In this document: positions 14,440-22,678 of the stretch, in pieces
How the letters are laid out: the number at the start of each line of letters is the position of its first letter
How positions within the stretch are numbered: the first letter of the stretch is position 1
Notes under the pieces: generated by a model
Seen by the model: the letters and a program-made list of their open reading frames with translations, nothing else
What the model was told of the DNA's origin: nothing
The model's database searches: none
Position numbers and translations under genes: made by a program
Source: a virus
DNA: 39,946 bases
Strand: one strand, 5' to 3'
IMG/VR virus record: IMGVR_UViG_3300017752_000041
Coordinates: 1-39,946 of that record

Positions 14440-14808
14440 ATGAGCCACTTCCAGACCGCGCTAGTTGCCGAGGCTGTGGATGGTGGATGGCGGCTACACG
14501 CCCCATTGGTGTACTATAGCGACGTACTGGGCCGTACAGTCACTGTGCCTGCGGGCTATTACACTGATCTGGCGAGTGTACCCAGAATATTCCGGTGGGT
14601 AGTGCCTGTGGCAAACGCGAAAAACCGCAAGGCTGCCGTGGTCCACGACTATTTATGCACTCACGGAGACGGCGTTGTTAAGAACCAGAAACAAGCTGAT
14701 AAGGTATTTCGTGAAGCATTAAGCGTACTAGGTCTGGGAAAGTTTAAGTCAGGCGCGCTTTATTACCCCGTGCGTATGTTTCAGTCTATTAAAGGGTGGT
14801 TTAAATGA
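14440..14808 (+). CDS. DUF1353-like protein in lysis cassette
   Basis: 122 aa from ATG 14440, preceded by TTAGGTG; a GTG at 14431 is an alternative in-frame start. Hallmarks T-V-T-V-P-A-G-Y-Y-T-D-L-A-S-V-P-R and A-A-V-V-H-D-Y-L-C fit the DUF1353 family found near phage lysis and tail genes. H and D residues of V-V-H-D and T-D-L-A-S suggest an enzyme or metal site, but no activity is known to me. Overlaps the lipoprotein gene by 4 nt. Confidence 0.8.
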   Translation: MSHFQTALVAEAVDGGWRLHAPLVYYSDVLGRTVTVPAGYYTDLASVPRIFRWVVPVANAKNRKAAVVHDYLCTHGDGVVKNQKQADKVFREALSVLGLGKFKSGALYYPVRMFQSIKGWFK

Positions 14809-15041
14809 GATTACTTACTTTAGGTGCAGTGCTGCTTGCACTCCCTGCTTGTACGCAGTTAAATAGCCTAGAAATTACCCCTGAAGATAACGCTATGGCG
14901 TGTCTAAAAGGTAGCACTAATGCTGCCGGTGGGTTACTAGGTGCAAACGTCGCGGGTATTACCGTAGAACTACCTTCTTCTGTGGATACCTCCAACTGGA
15001 CTGCACAAGACTGGAAAGAGCTAGCCGAGCTTTGCGACTAG
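14805..15041 (+). CDS. Small lipoprotein, possible outer-membrane lysis component
   Basis: 78 aa. N-terminus M-R-L-L-T-L-G-A-V-L-L-A-L-P-A-C is a lipoprotein signal with lipobox LPAC and modified Cys16. Two further Cys follow. In a lysis cassette such a protein could be an o-spanin, but the mature part lacks the proline-rich and helical features expected and no partner inner-membrane spanin is seen. A periplasmic lipoprotein indicates a Gram-negative host. Confidence 0.65.
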   Translation: MRLLTLGAVLLALPACTQLNSLEITPEDNAMACLKGSTNAAGGLLGANVAGITVELPSSVDTSNWTAQDWKELAELCD

Positions 15042-15391
15042 TGGGAGAGTTTACGTACTTCTCGTTCGGTGAGTTTGCTTGTACGCATACAGGTAAAAAC
15101 CTCATTGAAGAGGACTTTGTACTTAGACTCGATGAATTGCGCGGCCTGTGCGGGTTTCCGTTTGTTATAACCAGTGGGTACCGCGACGCGACACATCCAG
15201 AAGAAGCACGTAAGACAAAGCCCGGTACGCACGCTCAAGGCATAGCCGCCGATATAAGGGTAACTAACGGAGCACAACGCGCATTAATTGTTAAACATGC
15301 GTTAGAATTGGGCTTTAACGGTATTGGAGTGGCTAAGACCTTCGTACACGTTGACACCCGCCCAAGCACCCTTGTTATGTGGACTTACTGA
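15041..15391 (+). CDS. M15-family peptidoglycan endopeptidase
   Basis: 116 aa from the GTG overlapping the previous TAG (TAGTG). Conserved S45-G-Y-R48, zinc ligands H64 and D71 in G-T-H-A-Q-G-I-A-A-D, and H103-V-D105 near the end, the peptidase M15 (D-Ala-D-Ala or L-Ala-D-Glu endopeptidase) set. It cuts peptide stems of the cell wall. No signal peptide, so holin-dependent export is expected. A second wall hydrolase lies at 39512-39946. Its stop overlaps the start of the tail gene that follows. Confidence 0.85.
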   Translation: MGEFTYFSFGEFACTHTGKNLIEEDFVLRLDELRGLCGFPFVITSGYRDATHPEEARKTKPGTHAQGIAADIRVTNGAQRALIVKHALELGFNGIGVAKTFVHVDTRPSTLVMWTY

Positions 15392-17259
15392 TGGCCTTTT
15401 TCAAACTTACATTAGCGCCCGGCATTGACAAACAGAACACCGAATACGGTGCTGAAGGCGGATGGACGGATGGCGACAACATCCGTTTTCGTTATGGAAT
15501 GCCAGAAAAAATTGGTGGTTGGACTTATTTTAACGGCACTGCAGATTACTTAGTGGGCTTTGCTAGTTTCACGTTTTCTTGGAATAGCCTCGCAGGGACT
15601 CCCTACCTTGCCGTGGGCACGGACCGGAAAATCTACGTAAGCTTAGGTGGTGCTTGGTACGATATCACTCCCCTACGAGCCACAACCGCTGCCGGTGACG
15701 TGACGTTTGCCGCCTCTACAGGCTCGCCTATAATAACCGTGACAGACGCCTCCCACGGAGCGTCACAGGGGGACTTTGTTACCTTTAGTGGTGCAGCAAG
15801 CCTCGGCGGGCAAATCACCGCTGACATCCTTAACTCCGAGTGGGAAATCACCGAGGTCACGAACTCAAGCACCTACACAATCACTGCCCCTGTCAATGCT
15901 GACGGATCAGACACGGGTAATGGCGGCGCTTCAGTGGTAGGCGCATATCAAATTAGCGTAGGTTCTGACACTAGTTATTTCGACTTCGGTTTTGGTACAG
16001 GAACATGGGGCGCGGGTACGTGGGGTACTCCACGAACTGAAGTGCAGGTTGAAACGCTCAACGCGCGTATTTGGCATTTCGATAACTTTGGCCAAGTGCT
16101 GCTTCTGCAGCTTGTGGATGGGGAGCTATACCAGTGGAATCCTTCCGACGGCGTAGATACTCGCGCTTCACTGGTTTCTGGTGCACCGACTAAGAACGGC
16201 TACATGCTAGTTTCTAGTCCAGACAGGCATTTAATTGCCTTAGGCACTGAAACCACAATAGGTGACCCTGACACTCAAGATCCTTTGTTCGTCCGATTCT
16301 CCAACCAAGAAGACATTAACACTTTTGCCGAGTCTGCTACGAACACGGCCGGTGGCCAACGGTTATCCGACGGTAACAGGATTCAGACAGCAGTCAGGGC
16401 GCGTGGACAGATACTGATATTGACCGACACGTCTCTTCACGGCATGCAATACATTGGTCCTCCGTACACGTTCGGTTTCCAACAGCTAGGCAGCAACTGT
16501 GGTGCCTTGGGTCCAAACTCTGCGATAGAGGTTAATGGATTGGCTTTCTGGATGGGCCACGAAGCGTTCTACGTCTTTGACGGTACGGTGAAAAAGCTTC
16601 CCTGCACACTACAGGATTACGTCTTTGACGACATCAATCTGGTGCAAGAGGATAAGGTTTTTGCTGCGCTGAACTCTGACTTTAACGAGGTCACGTGGTT
16701 CTATTGCAGTTTCACGTCGGATTATATTGATCGGTGTGTGACTTATAACTATCTTGAAAACGTCTGGTCTGAGGGTACGTTAGCGCGTACTTCTTGGCAG
16801 GACGTGGGGTCGTTCCAACTTCCCACGGCTTCTGAGTATTTCCCTGAAAGCACTGAGGCTACTATAGGCACTATTTACGGACTCACGGCCGGTCGAAGCT
16901 TAATATATAACCACGAAGACGGTGTTAATCAGGCAGACGGCAGCGCGATTACGGCCTTTATCGACTCTGGTTACTTTGATATTGGCGACGGCGACAACAT
17001 GATCTTGATGCGGCGGTTTATCCCTGACTTTAAGAACCAAGAGGGAAACCTTACGGTAAACCTGTTATTGCGCGCCTACCCACAAACCACCGCTAGTCCA
17101 AGTTCCTTGGACCCCTACGTCATCACGCCGACGACAGACAAAGTGGACACGCGGGCTCGCGGGCGGCAGATTGCGTTGAAGATTACCAGTGACGAAGTCG
17201 ATACTAACTGGCGCTACGGTACGCTGCGCGTTGATATTCAGCCGGATGGTCTGCGATGA
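15391..17259 (+). CDS. Tail nozzle / tail tubular B-like protein (P22 gp10-like)
   Basis: 622 aa from ATG 15391, which overlaps the endopeptidase stop. Beta-propeller-like sequence with blade signatures (Y-L-A-V-G-T-D-R-K-I-Y-V, L-L-Q-L-V-D-G-E-L-Y-Q-W, A-R-G-Q-I-L-I-L-T-D-T-S-L) and terminal D-I-Q-P-D-G-L-R. I recognise the layout N-T-E-Y-G-A-E-G-G-W-T-D-G-D-N-I-R-F-R-Y-G of podophage nozzle or gp10-type proteins. It would close the tail channel below the adaptors. The propeller reading is inference from repeat style. Confidence 0.7.
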   Translation: MAFFKLTLAPGIDKQNTEYGAEGGWTDGDNIRFRYGMPEKIGGWTYFNGTADYLVGFASFTFSWNSLAGTPYLAVGTDRKIYVSLGGAWYDITPLRATTAAGDVTFAASTGSPIITVTDASHGASQGDFVTFSGAASLGGQITADILNSEWEITEVTNSSTYTITAPVNADGSDTGNGGASVVGAYQISVGSDTSYFDFGFGTGTWGAGTWGTPRTEVQVETLNARIWHFDNFGQVLLLQLVDGELYQWNPSDGVDTRASLVSGAPTKNGYMLVSSPDRHLIALGTETTIGDPDTQDPLFVRFSNQEDINTFAESATNTAGGQRLSDGNRIQTAVRARGQILILTDTSLHGMQYIGPPYTFGFQQLGSNCGALGPNSAIEVNGLAFWMGHEAFYVFDGTVKKLPCTLQDYVFDDINLVQEDKVFAALNSDFNEVTWFYCSFTSDYIDRCVTYNYLENVWSEGTLARTSWQDVGSFQLPTASEYFPESTEATIGTIYGLTAGRSLIYNHEDGVNQADGSAITAFIDSGYFDIGDGDNMILMRRFIPDFKNQEGNLTVNLLLRAYPQTTASPSSLDPYVITPTTDKVDTRARGRQIALKITSDEVDTNWRYGTLRVDIQPDGLR

Positions 17260-17432
17260 GCAAAATACAGAACGTCCGACTACCTGACGCGGCGACAGGC
17301 GACTACAGCCCTCAGCAGTTTAACCAGTTGGTGCGTTCGCTAGAGCAGATTGTTCTGCAACTGAACTCTAGTTACACGCCGATAGTCACACAGAGCAAAA
17401 GCAACGCTCGGGCATGGTTCGAGGGGACATAA
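17256..17432 (+). CDS. Small protein between nozzle and next structural gene
   Basis: 58 aa: starts MSKIQNVRLPDAATGDYSP and has a helix F-N-Q-L-V-R-S-L-E-Q-I-V-L-Q-L-N. ATGA overlap with the nozzle stop and an immediate junction with the next ATG argue that it is real. Its first residues resemble those of small fibre-connected proteins. Function unknown. Confidence 0.7.
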   Translation: MSKIQNVRLPDAATGDYSPQQFNQLVRSLEQIVLQLNSSYTPIVTQSKSNARAWFEGT

Positions 17433-17765
17433 ATGGCAGATAAATATTTTCATCAGAGACTTATCCCTGCAGCGGCGACCGAGACAACGATATACACGGT
17501 CCCTGCTGCAAATACGGCGATTATTAAGTCCCTGCGGGTGACCAATGCCTCCGGCAACCAGTCGGATATTACGGTAAGCCAGTACGAGACATCGGGTGGT
17601 GCAGCAGGGTATTTGTATCATGCTCAAGCATTAGCGCACAGTGCAAGCGTTGACGTGTTTGCAGGTGTTCCGTGCATTTTAGAAGAAAGTAACGTCTTAA
17701 AGGTTACTTCGACACGAGCCGATGTGACTTTTTACCTGTCTTATCTTGAAGTGGACAGGGACTAA
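17433..17765 (+). CDS. Small beta-sandwich virion protein candidate
   Basis: 110 aa, starts directly after the previous stop. Alternating hydrophobic pattern (T-A-I-I-K-S-L-R-V-T-N-A-S-G-N-Q-S-D-I-T-V-S) and Gly/Thr turns suggest a beta sandwich with possible carbohydrate contact. Similar in style to the protein at 2044-2364. A tail or capsid surface role is probable. Confidence 0.6.
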   Translation: MADKYFHQRLIPAAATETTIYTVPAANTAIIKSLRVTNASGNQSDITVSQYETSGGAAGYLYHAQALAHSASVDVFAGVPCILEESNVLKVTSTRADVTFYLSYLEVDRD

Positions 17766-17792
17766 TAATTGCTTGATAATCAGCAGTAATTT

Positions 17793-17807
17793 CGCGCTTC
17801 GGGCGCG
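17793..17807 (+). other. GC-rich hairpin in short intergenic gap
   Basis: The 83-nt gap before the next gene holds CGCGC-TTCGG-GCGCG. There is no T tract, so it is not a standard terminator; it may be a message-stabilising structure. I see no convincing promoter here. Confidence 0.35.
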
Positions 17808-17848
17808 CGACCCTGTGTGGTCCTACTTAAAAAATTAAGGAAAAGATC

Positions 17849-19768
17849 ATGGCAGAAGCGATGCAGGGAGCTATGCCCCCACCTCCCCAAATGGGTAATA
17901 TGAGCGCCGAAATGGCCGCCGTAGAAGAGATGCGAAAGCAGGTCTCGCCCTCCGAAGTGAACAATGAAATGCTCATGGCGGCAGAACAGGCCGACCCTAT
18001 TGCCGTTGCAGAGTTCAGACGTGAACTCGAAGAGATGGAAATCCCGCCGGAGGTGCTTGCACTTCTTAATACGATGGTTGATGAGGTTCTCGCCGACCCC
18101 GCTAACTACGCCGCTATCCGCGAGCGTTACATGGCGCAGGGCGTAGACGAGGAGCTTCTCCCTGAGGCGTTTGATGCTCAGCTATTTGGCGCGTTACAAG
18201 TCGCGCTTGATCAGCTTCGAGCTCCTGACACAATGGCTCCCCCACAAAACTTCGCCAAGGGCGGTATCGCAAGCCTCCGCCCAATGGCTCAGGCTATGGC
18301 CGACGCAGGCCGTAACGGCGACACGATGGTCGCCCATATTAGCCCCATTGAGGCACAGATCCTAAAGCGTATTGGCGGTAGCGGCACGACTAACCCTACC
18401 ACCGGCATGCCTGAGTTCTTCCTGAAGAAGCTATTTAAGAAGATCGGTAAGACGGTCAAGAAGTTTGCCAATACGACGATTGGTAAGATCGTTATCGGTA
18501 CGGCCCTGTTCGCAATTGCCGGTCCGGCAGCAACGGCAATATTTGGAAGCACCGCTGCCCCTGCTTTGGTTGCCGCTACCAAAGGTTTCGTAGCCGGTGC
18601 AGGCTCGTCTCTTATTGCAGGTGGAAACTTTAAAGACTCCCTGAAGGCAGGCGCTATTGGCGCGGTAACTGCCGGTGCAGTAAGTGGCGTGACCCAAGGA
18701 GCAAGCGCATTTAAGTCTACTGCAGCGCCTACAGGTGCTCCGGTGACTACTTCTGTCCCTGCGGTGGATAGCACAGCGGCACTTCCTGATTTAAGCGCTA
18801 CAGCGGCAGAGACGGTGGCGACTGGCGTACCGATGCCCATGGACCCCTTTGCCGCCAGTCCCACAGGAATGCCTGTTGCAACGCAGCCTGTCGTACCCCC
18901 TATCCCCGCAGCACCTCCTATACGGCCGGGCGACCCCTTCGCTGCCTCCGGAGCGCCTGTTGCTCGAGCGCCAGTCCAAAGCGGTGTTGCTTCATTGCCC
19001 ACCACGCCTGCAGCAGGTCAGCAAGTAGCCGCTACAGGCGGTCAAACCGCCCCATCAAGTTTCTTTGGGAACATAAAGGAAACCTTTGCTCCGGGCGATG
19101 CGACTTTTGGCGACAGAGTAGAAAGCCTAAAAGACGCGTTCTCTCCCGCTGCGCGTCAGGCGGCAGGGGCGGAAAGAGCACAATTAGCAGGCAATAAAGC
19201 TTTTGGCGATACGTTAGATCAATTCGCACAGAGGGGTATAACTGAGAACACTCAAGGTTACGCGACAGCGGTTAAGGCAGCTCAAGACGCCGCTTCTGCC
19301 GCAGTGGCGGCCAATACTTCGGGGGCAATATCCAACTACCTACCTCTAGCCGCTGCAGGCATGGGCATCGCCGGATTATCTGGAGCGTTTAGCCCTGAGC
19401 AACCACAGCTACCGCCCGGCTTTGAAGGTATGACGGATGCGCCCGGCCAACGACTGCTCGAGCAGTACCCTGAGCGTTACGGCCTGAGCTTTGGCGGCGT
19501 GAATACCATGTCGCAAACTGCTCCTTATCAAATGTATCGTCCCTACGGTGCCGCGAAAGGAGGCAGTACGTCTGACTTCCCACGCAAGAATGGCCACATA
19601 AGCGGGCCGGGCACTGGTACGTCCGACGACATCCCCGCAATGCTCAGCGACGGCGAGTTTGTATTCACCGCCAAGGCAGTACGCAACATGGGCAACGGAT
19701 CACGGCGCAAGGGCGCTAAAAAAATGTATGCACTTATGAAGAATCTAGAGGGCCGCGCCAATGGTTGA
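17849..19768 (+). CDS. Large internal / ejection protein candidate
   Basis: 639 aa. Acidic N-terminus with repeated Met/Pro (P-P-P-P-Q-M-G-N-M), a Lys-rich plus hydrophobic glycine/alanine middle (about residues 190-300, membrane-active looking: I-G-K-I-V-I-G-T-A-L-F-A-I-A-G-P-A-A-T), a Pro/Ala-rich linker and a conserved end S-G-P-G-T-G-T-S-D-D-I-P-A-M-L-S-D-G-E-F-V. I know that end from marine podophage virion proteins. With its two neighbours it probably forms the internal or ejected protein set, as there is no tape measure. Confidence 0.65.
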   Translation: MAEAMQGAMPPPPQMGNMSAEMAAVEEMRKQVSPSEVNNEMLMAAEQADPIAVAEFRRELEEMEIPPEVLALLNTMVDEVLADPANYAAIRERYMAQGVDEELLPEAFDAQLFGALQVALDQLRAPDTMAPPQNFAKGGIASLRPMAQAMADAGRNGDTMVAHISPIEAQILKRIGGSGTTNPTTGMPEFFLKKLFKKIGKTVKKFANTTIGKIVIGTALFAIAGPAATAIFGSTAAPALVAATKGFVAGAGSSLIAGGNFKDSLKAGAIGAVTAGAVSGVTQGASAFKSTAAPTGAPVTTSVPAVDSTAALPDLSATAAETVATGVPMPMDPFAASPTGMPVATQPVVPPIPAAPPIRPGDPFAASGAPVARAPVQSGVASLPTTPAAGQQVAATGGQTAPSSFFGNIKETFAPGDATFGDRVESLKDAFSPAARQAAGAERAQLAGNKAFGDTLDQFAQRGITENTQGYATAVKAAQDAASAAVAANTSGAISNYLPLAAAGMGIAGLSGAFSPEQPQLPPGFEGMTDAPGQRLLEQYPERYGLSFGGVNTMSQTAPYQMYRPYGAAKGGSTSDFPRKNGHISGPGTGTSDDIPAMLSDGEFVFTAKAVRNMGNGSRRKGAKKMYALMKNLEGRANG

Positions 19769-20891
19769 TATGACCTATTCAACCCAGTACGTACGTGAAG
19801 CGCCAGAAATTGAAGCGTACAAGCTAGGACTAATTAACGAGGCTCGAGACCTTTACAATCAGCCTATGTACCTGCCCGCCGTTGAGGCCGCAGGTCTTTC
19901 TGGCACTGAGCTGCAGGGAATTGACTTTGCCAAGCAGGGTGTTGGCGCGTTCGAGCCTTACATACAGGCGGCATCTCAAGGCGTCACCCAAGGCATGGAC
20001 CTCACGCAGCGTGGCGCGTTAGCGGCAGGCGCTGTTGACACGACGGCTCAGTATCAGGCCGCTCAGGACATGATGGGTCGCGCAGTCCCTGTTATTGGTC
20101 AAGGTATTGGCGGTATCTTAGGTTCTGCTAAGGCATATGACCCAAACCAAGCCGCCTCTTACATGAACCCTTACCAACAGCAGGTGACACAAAACGCTCT
20201 TGGTGAGATGCGCCGTCAGGCGAACATCGCCCAGACTGGAGCCGCCGCACAAGCAGTGGGTGCAGGTGCTTTTGGCGGGACTCGAGAGGGTGTTCAGCGC
20301 GCTGAAACTGAGCGCGGCGTTCAGGACTTGATGCAGCAGCGAATCATGCAGGACTACGCCAACAACTACGCGCAGGCACAGCAGGCGGCAATGCAGGGAT
20401 TTGAATCTCAGCAGCAGCGCCAACTGGCCGGTGGGCAGGCGTTAGGTCAAGCCGGAATGCAGTTCGCCAATCTCGGACAGGGTATCGGCGGTTTGACTGC
20501 ACAACAGGCAGGCGTTGACATTAACAAGGCAGGCGCATTAGGCAACCTTGGTAGCCAGATGGGGTCGCTTGGCACGCAATACGGCGCATTAGGTCAGGCT
20601 TCACAGCAACTCGGCGCGGCAGACACAGGTCTGTTGATGGGTCTTGGTGGCCTCGAGCGTCAAGTCGAGCAAAGCCAGATCGACGCGATTCGATCCACCC
20701 AGATGCAGGAAGCGATGGCTCCTTATCAGCAGCTTGGTTTTGTTTCAGACATTTATCGTGGCGCACCAACCACCTCAATGGCACTTACCGCCCAGACCGC
20801 ACCTAGCGCGAGCCCGCTGCAAACAGCGGTAGGCTTGGGAGTAGGCGCGTTGTCCACGGCAGCCGGTGCACAGAAAGCAGGGTTATTCTAA
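19761..20891 (+). CDS. Ala/Gln/Gly-rich internal virion protein candidate
   Basis: 376 aa, overlapping the previous gene by 8 nt. Rich in Gln, Ala and Gly with heptad-like Q-A-A-Q and M-Q-x-F-x-x-Q-Q-Q-R segments, consistent with long coiled helices. Starts M-T-Y-S-T-Q-Y-V-R-E-A-P-E-I-E-A-Y-K-L-G-L, a pattern recurring in marine podophages. Likely ejected into the host with the genome (inference from position and composition). Confidence 0.65.
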   Translation: MVDMTYSTQYVREAPEIEAYKLGLINEARDLYNQPMYLPAVEAAGLSGTELQGIDFAKQGVGAFEPYIQAASQGVTQGMDLTQRGALAAGAVDTTAQYQAAQDMMGRAVPVIGQGIGGILGSAKAYDPNQAASYMNPYQQQVTQNALGEMRRQANIAQTGAAAQAVGAGAFGGTREGVQRAETERGVQDLMQQRIMQDYANNYAQAQQAAMQGFESQQQRQLAGGQALGQAGMQFANLGQGIGGLTAQQAGVDINKAGALGNLGSQMGSLGTQYGALGQASQQLGAADTGLLMGLGGLERQVEQSQIDAIRSTQMQEAMAPYQQLGFVSDIYRGAPTTSMALTAQTAPSASPLQTAVGLGVGALSTAAGAQKAGLF

Positions 20892-20908
20892 TGAAAGATG
20901 AGCTTTAG

Positions 20909-22666
20909 ATGGTTGATGACGATCAGGTCGAAAACGTCGGGATTATGTCCGGCTTTATGGACGAGATCGACGAGTTAATGGAAGAGCTCTCTGGCGAGGA
21001 GCGAGAGGAAGGTGACGACGCCGACATGGCGCGGATGATGGCGCGCACGCCTGACTCACCTGAAATCCTCATGAATAACCTTCGTGGTGACATGCGTTCG
21101 ATTGACGCGCGCCGTGAGGAGCTTGCCGATTTGGTTGGATTCCGTGAAGCAGAAGAAACGCCTGAGGGTGTTCTTGCGTTACTGCAGCCGGTTCTAGCGC
21201 AGCAGGCCGCGCCCGCTATGCCGATGCCTGCACCTATGCCACAGGGCATGCCTCCTGAAATGGCCGGAATGGCACCACCTCCTATGCCCGCAGGTCCTGC
21301 ACCTGCGATGGGCGGTATTGGTGGATTGCCCATGGACCAAGGACCTGCGCCTATGGCGATGGCTAACGGAGGCATGGTCCAGTATTTTCAAGAAGGTAGC
21401 GGCGAGGAGGGCGTTACCCCAAATAGTAGTGCCTACCCTCCTGAAATTGTGGCAGCAGCCATAGAGCGTTATAAAGCGATAATGAATCAGCAGCCTGAAA
21501 CCGTGCCTGATTTACGGGCCGGAGTAGACCAGAATCTGGCTTTGTATCAAGACATTCTTGGCAGTGACCCGAAGGATACGCAGGCTCAGATGTTGTTTGA
21601 CATCGGTCAGGCGGCGCTCGGCTATGCCGGTAACGTAGGTCCTGACGGGCAACCACTTCGTGGTTCTGCTGCGGCAAGACTAGCAGGCGCTACACGAGAA
21701 CTGCCCGGCCGTATCGGTCAGCGTGCAGCAGGCATGTCCAAAGAGGCGCAAGCGCTTAAGATGGCAGCACTGCAGGCAGCCGAAGCTCAAAGGAGCGCGG
21801 CTCAGGAACGGAATGTGAAGCTTGCCGAGCGTCAAGCCGACATCTACGGCGACATCGCCACGCAGAAGCCTGCTAAGCTTAGCGCATATGAGGAAAAGAT
21901 TCAGGACCTCATGAACACTATGGAAATGACTCGACCTGAAGCGGTAGAGATGGTCAACACAAGCACGTTTATTGAGCCTAATTCTGGAAATACCATTAGG
22001 TATAACCCGATTACTCAGACGGCTGAAGTGATAGACGTGGCGTTCCCTGAACCTCCGGCGCCTCCTACGACTCCGCCAGAAGTTTCTGCAGAGGATTTAT
22101 CCTTTGACGTAGGTACGGGAACAGGTGCATTCGCTGCTGTGCGAAACCTATACAGCAGCACGCTTGGTCAACTGCCGTTCTTACCTGCAGCACTTAAGAC
22201 AGAGGAGGCAGCGCAGAGATTACGTTTCCTAGAAAGAGACGCGATTTCGTCACTTGCTACGACCTCTCGCCCGTCTGTTGTGGAACAGGCACGTATTTTG
22301 GCCACTATACCTCAAGCACTTGATTTTAGTCAGAACCCTGAAATCGCACAAGAAAGCTTGGCTAACTTCGTAGACCTCATGGGTCAGGTGTATGTTGATG
22401 ACGTGAAGTACAGTAACGACATTTCAAACCCCAAAGGCGAACGCGACAAGTCTGAAGCTAGGGCTCGAGCAGTACAACGAACCATTGGCTCTCTATTACG
22501 TCCAGATGCCGCCGAGCTATACTTTGACACCGTCAATAATGCTGTAAAAGTCGATGCAGGAAAGTTTGGTGAGATGTCCAAAGAGGAATTGATGGCTGTA
22601 AATGTGGCAGAGCTAGAGGGTAACACTCTTGCTGCCTTCATTACTGCTGCTAAAAAGTTTCAATAA
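20909..22666 (+). CDS. Large virion protein candidate with Met/Pro-rich linker
   Basis: 585 aa. Acidic helical N-terminus (E-L-S-G-E-E-R-E-E-G-D-D-A), then a Met/Pro/Ala linker (about residues 95-155), then A-N-G-G-M-V-Q-Y-F-Q-E-G, which resembles linkers in internal proteins, and a helical C-terminal half. Upstream, a five-codon in-frame stretch ATG...TAG (20891-20908) sits directly before this start. The position in the tail-end gene set suggests an ejection or internal role. Confidence 0.6.
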   Translation: MVDDDQVENVGIMSGFMDEIDELMEELSGEEREEGDDADMARMMARTPDSPEILMNNLRGDMRSIDARREELADLVGFREAEETPEGVLALLQPVLAQQAAPAMPMPAPMPQGMPPEMAGMAPPPMPAGPAPAMGGIGGLPMDQGPAPMAMANGGMVQYFQEGSGEEGVTPNSSAYPPEIVAAAIERYKAIMNQQPETVPDLRAGVDQNLALYQDILGSDPKDTQAQMLFDIGQAALGYAGNVGPDGQPLRGSAAARLAGATRELPGRIGQRAAGMSKEAQALKMAALQAAEAQRSAAQERNVKLAERQADIYGDIATQKPAKLSAYEEKIQDLMNTMEMTRPEAVEMVNTSTFIEPNSGNTIRYNPITQTAEVIDVAFPEPPAPPTTPPEVSAEDLSFDVGTGTGAFAAVRNLYSSTLGQLPFLPAALKTEEAAQRLRFLERDAISSLATTSRPSVVEQARILATIPQALDFSQNPEIAQESLANFVDLMGQVYVDDVKYSNDISNPKGERDKSEARARAVQRTIGSLLRPDAAELYFDTVNNAVKVDAGKFGEMSKEELMAVNVAELEGNTLAAFITAAKKFQ

Positions 22667-22678
22667 GGGTAATTAGTA

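Noticed and set aside
18289-19005. 238-codon antisense open frame in the large internal protein gene
   Set aside because: Alanine/glycine/proline-rich shadow with no start signal, opposite a gene with clear start and overlaps.
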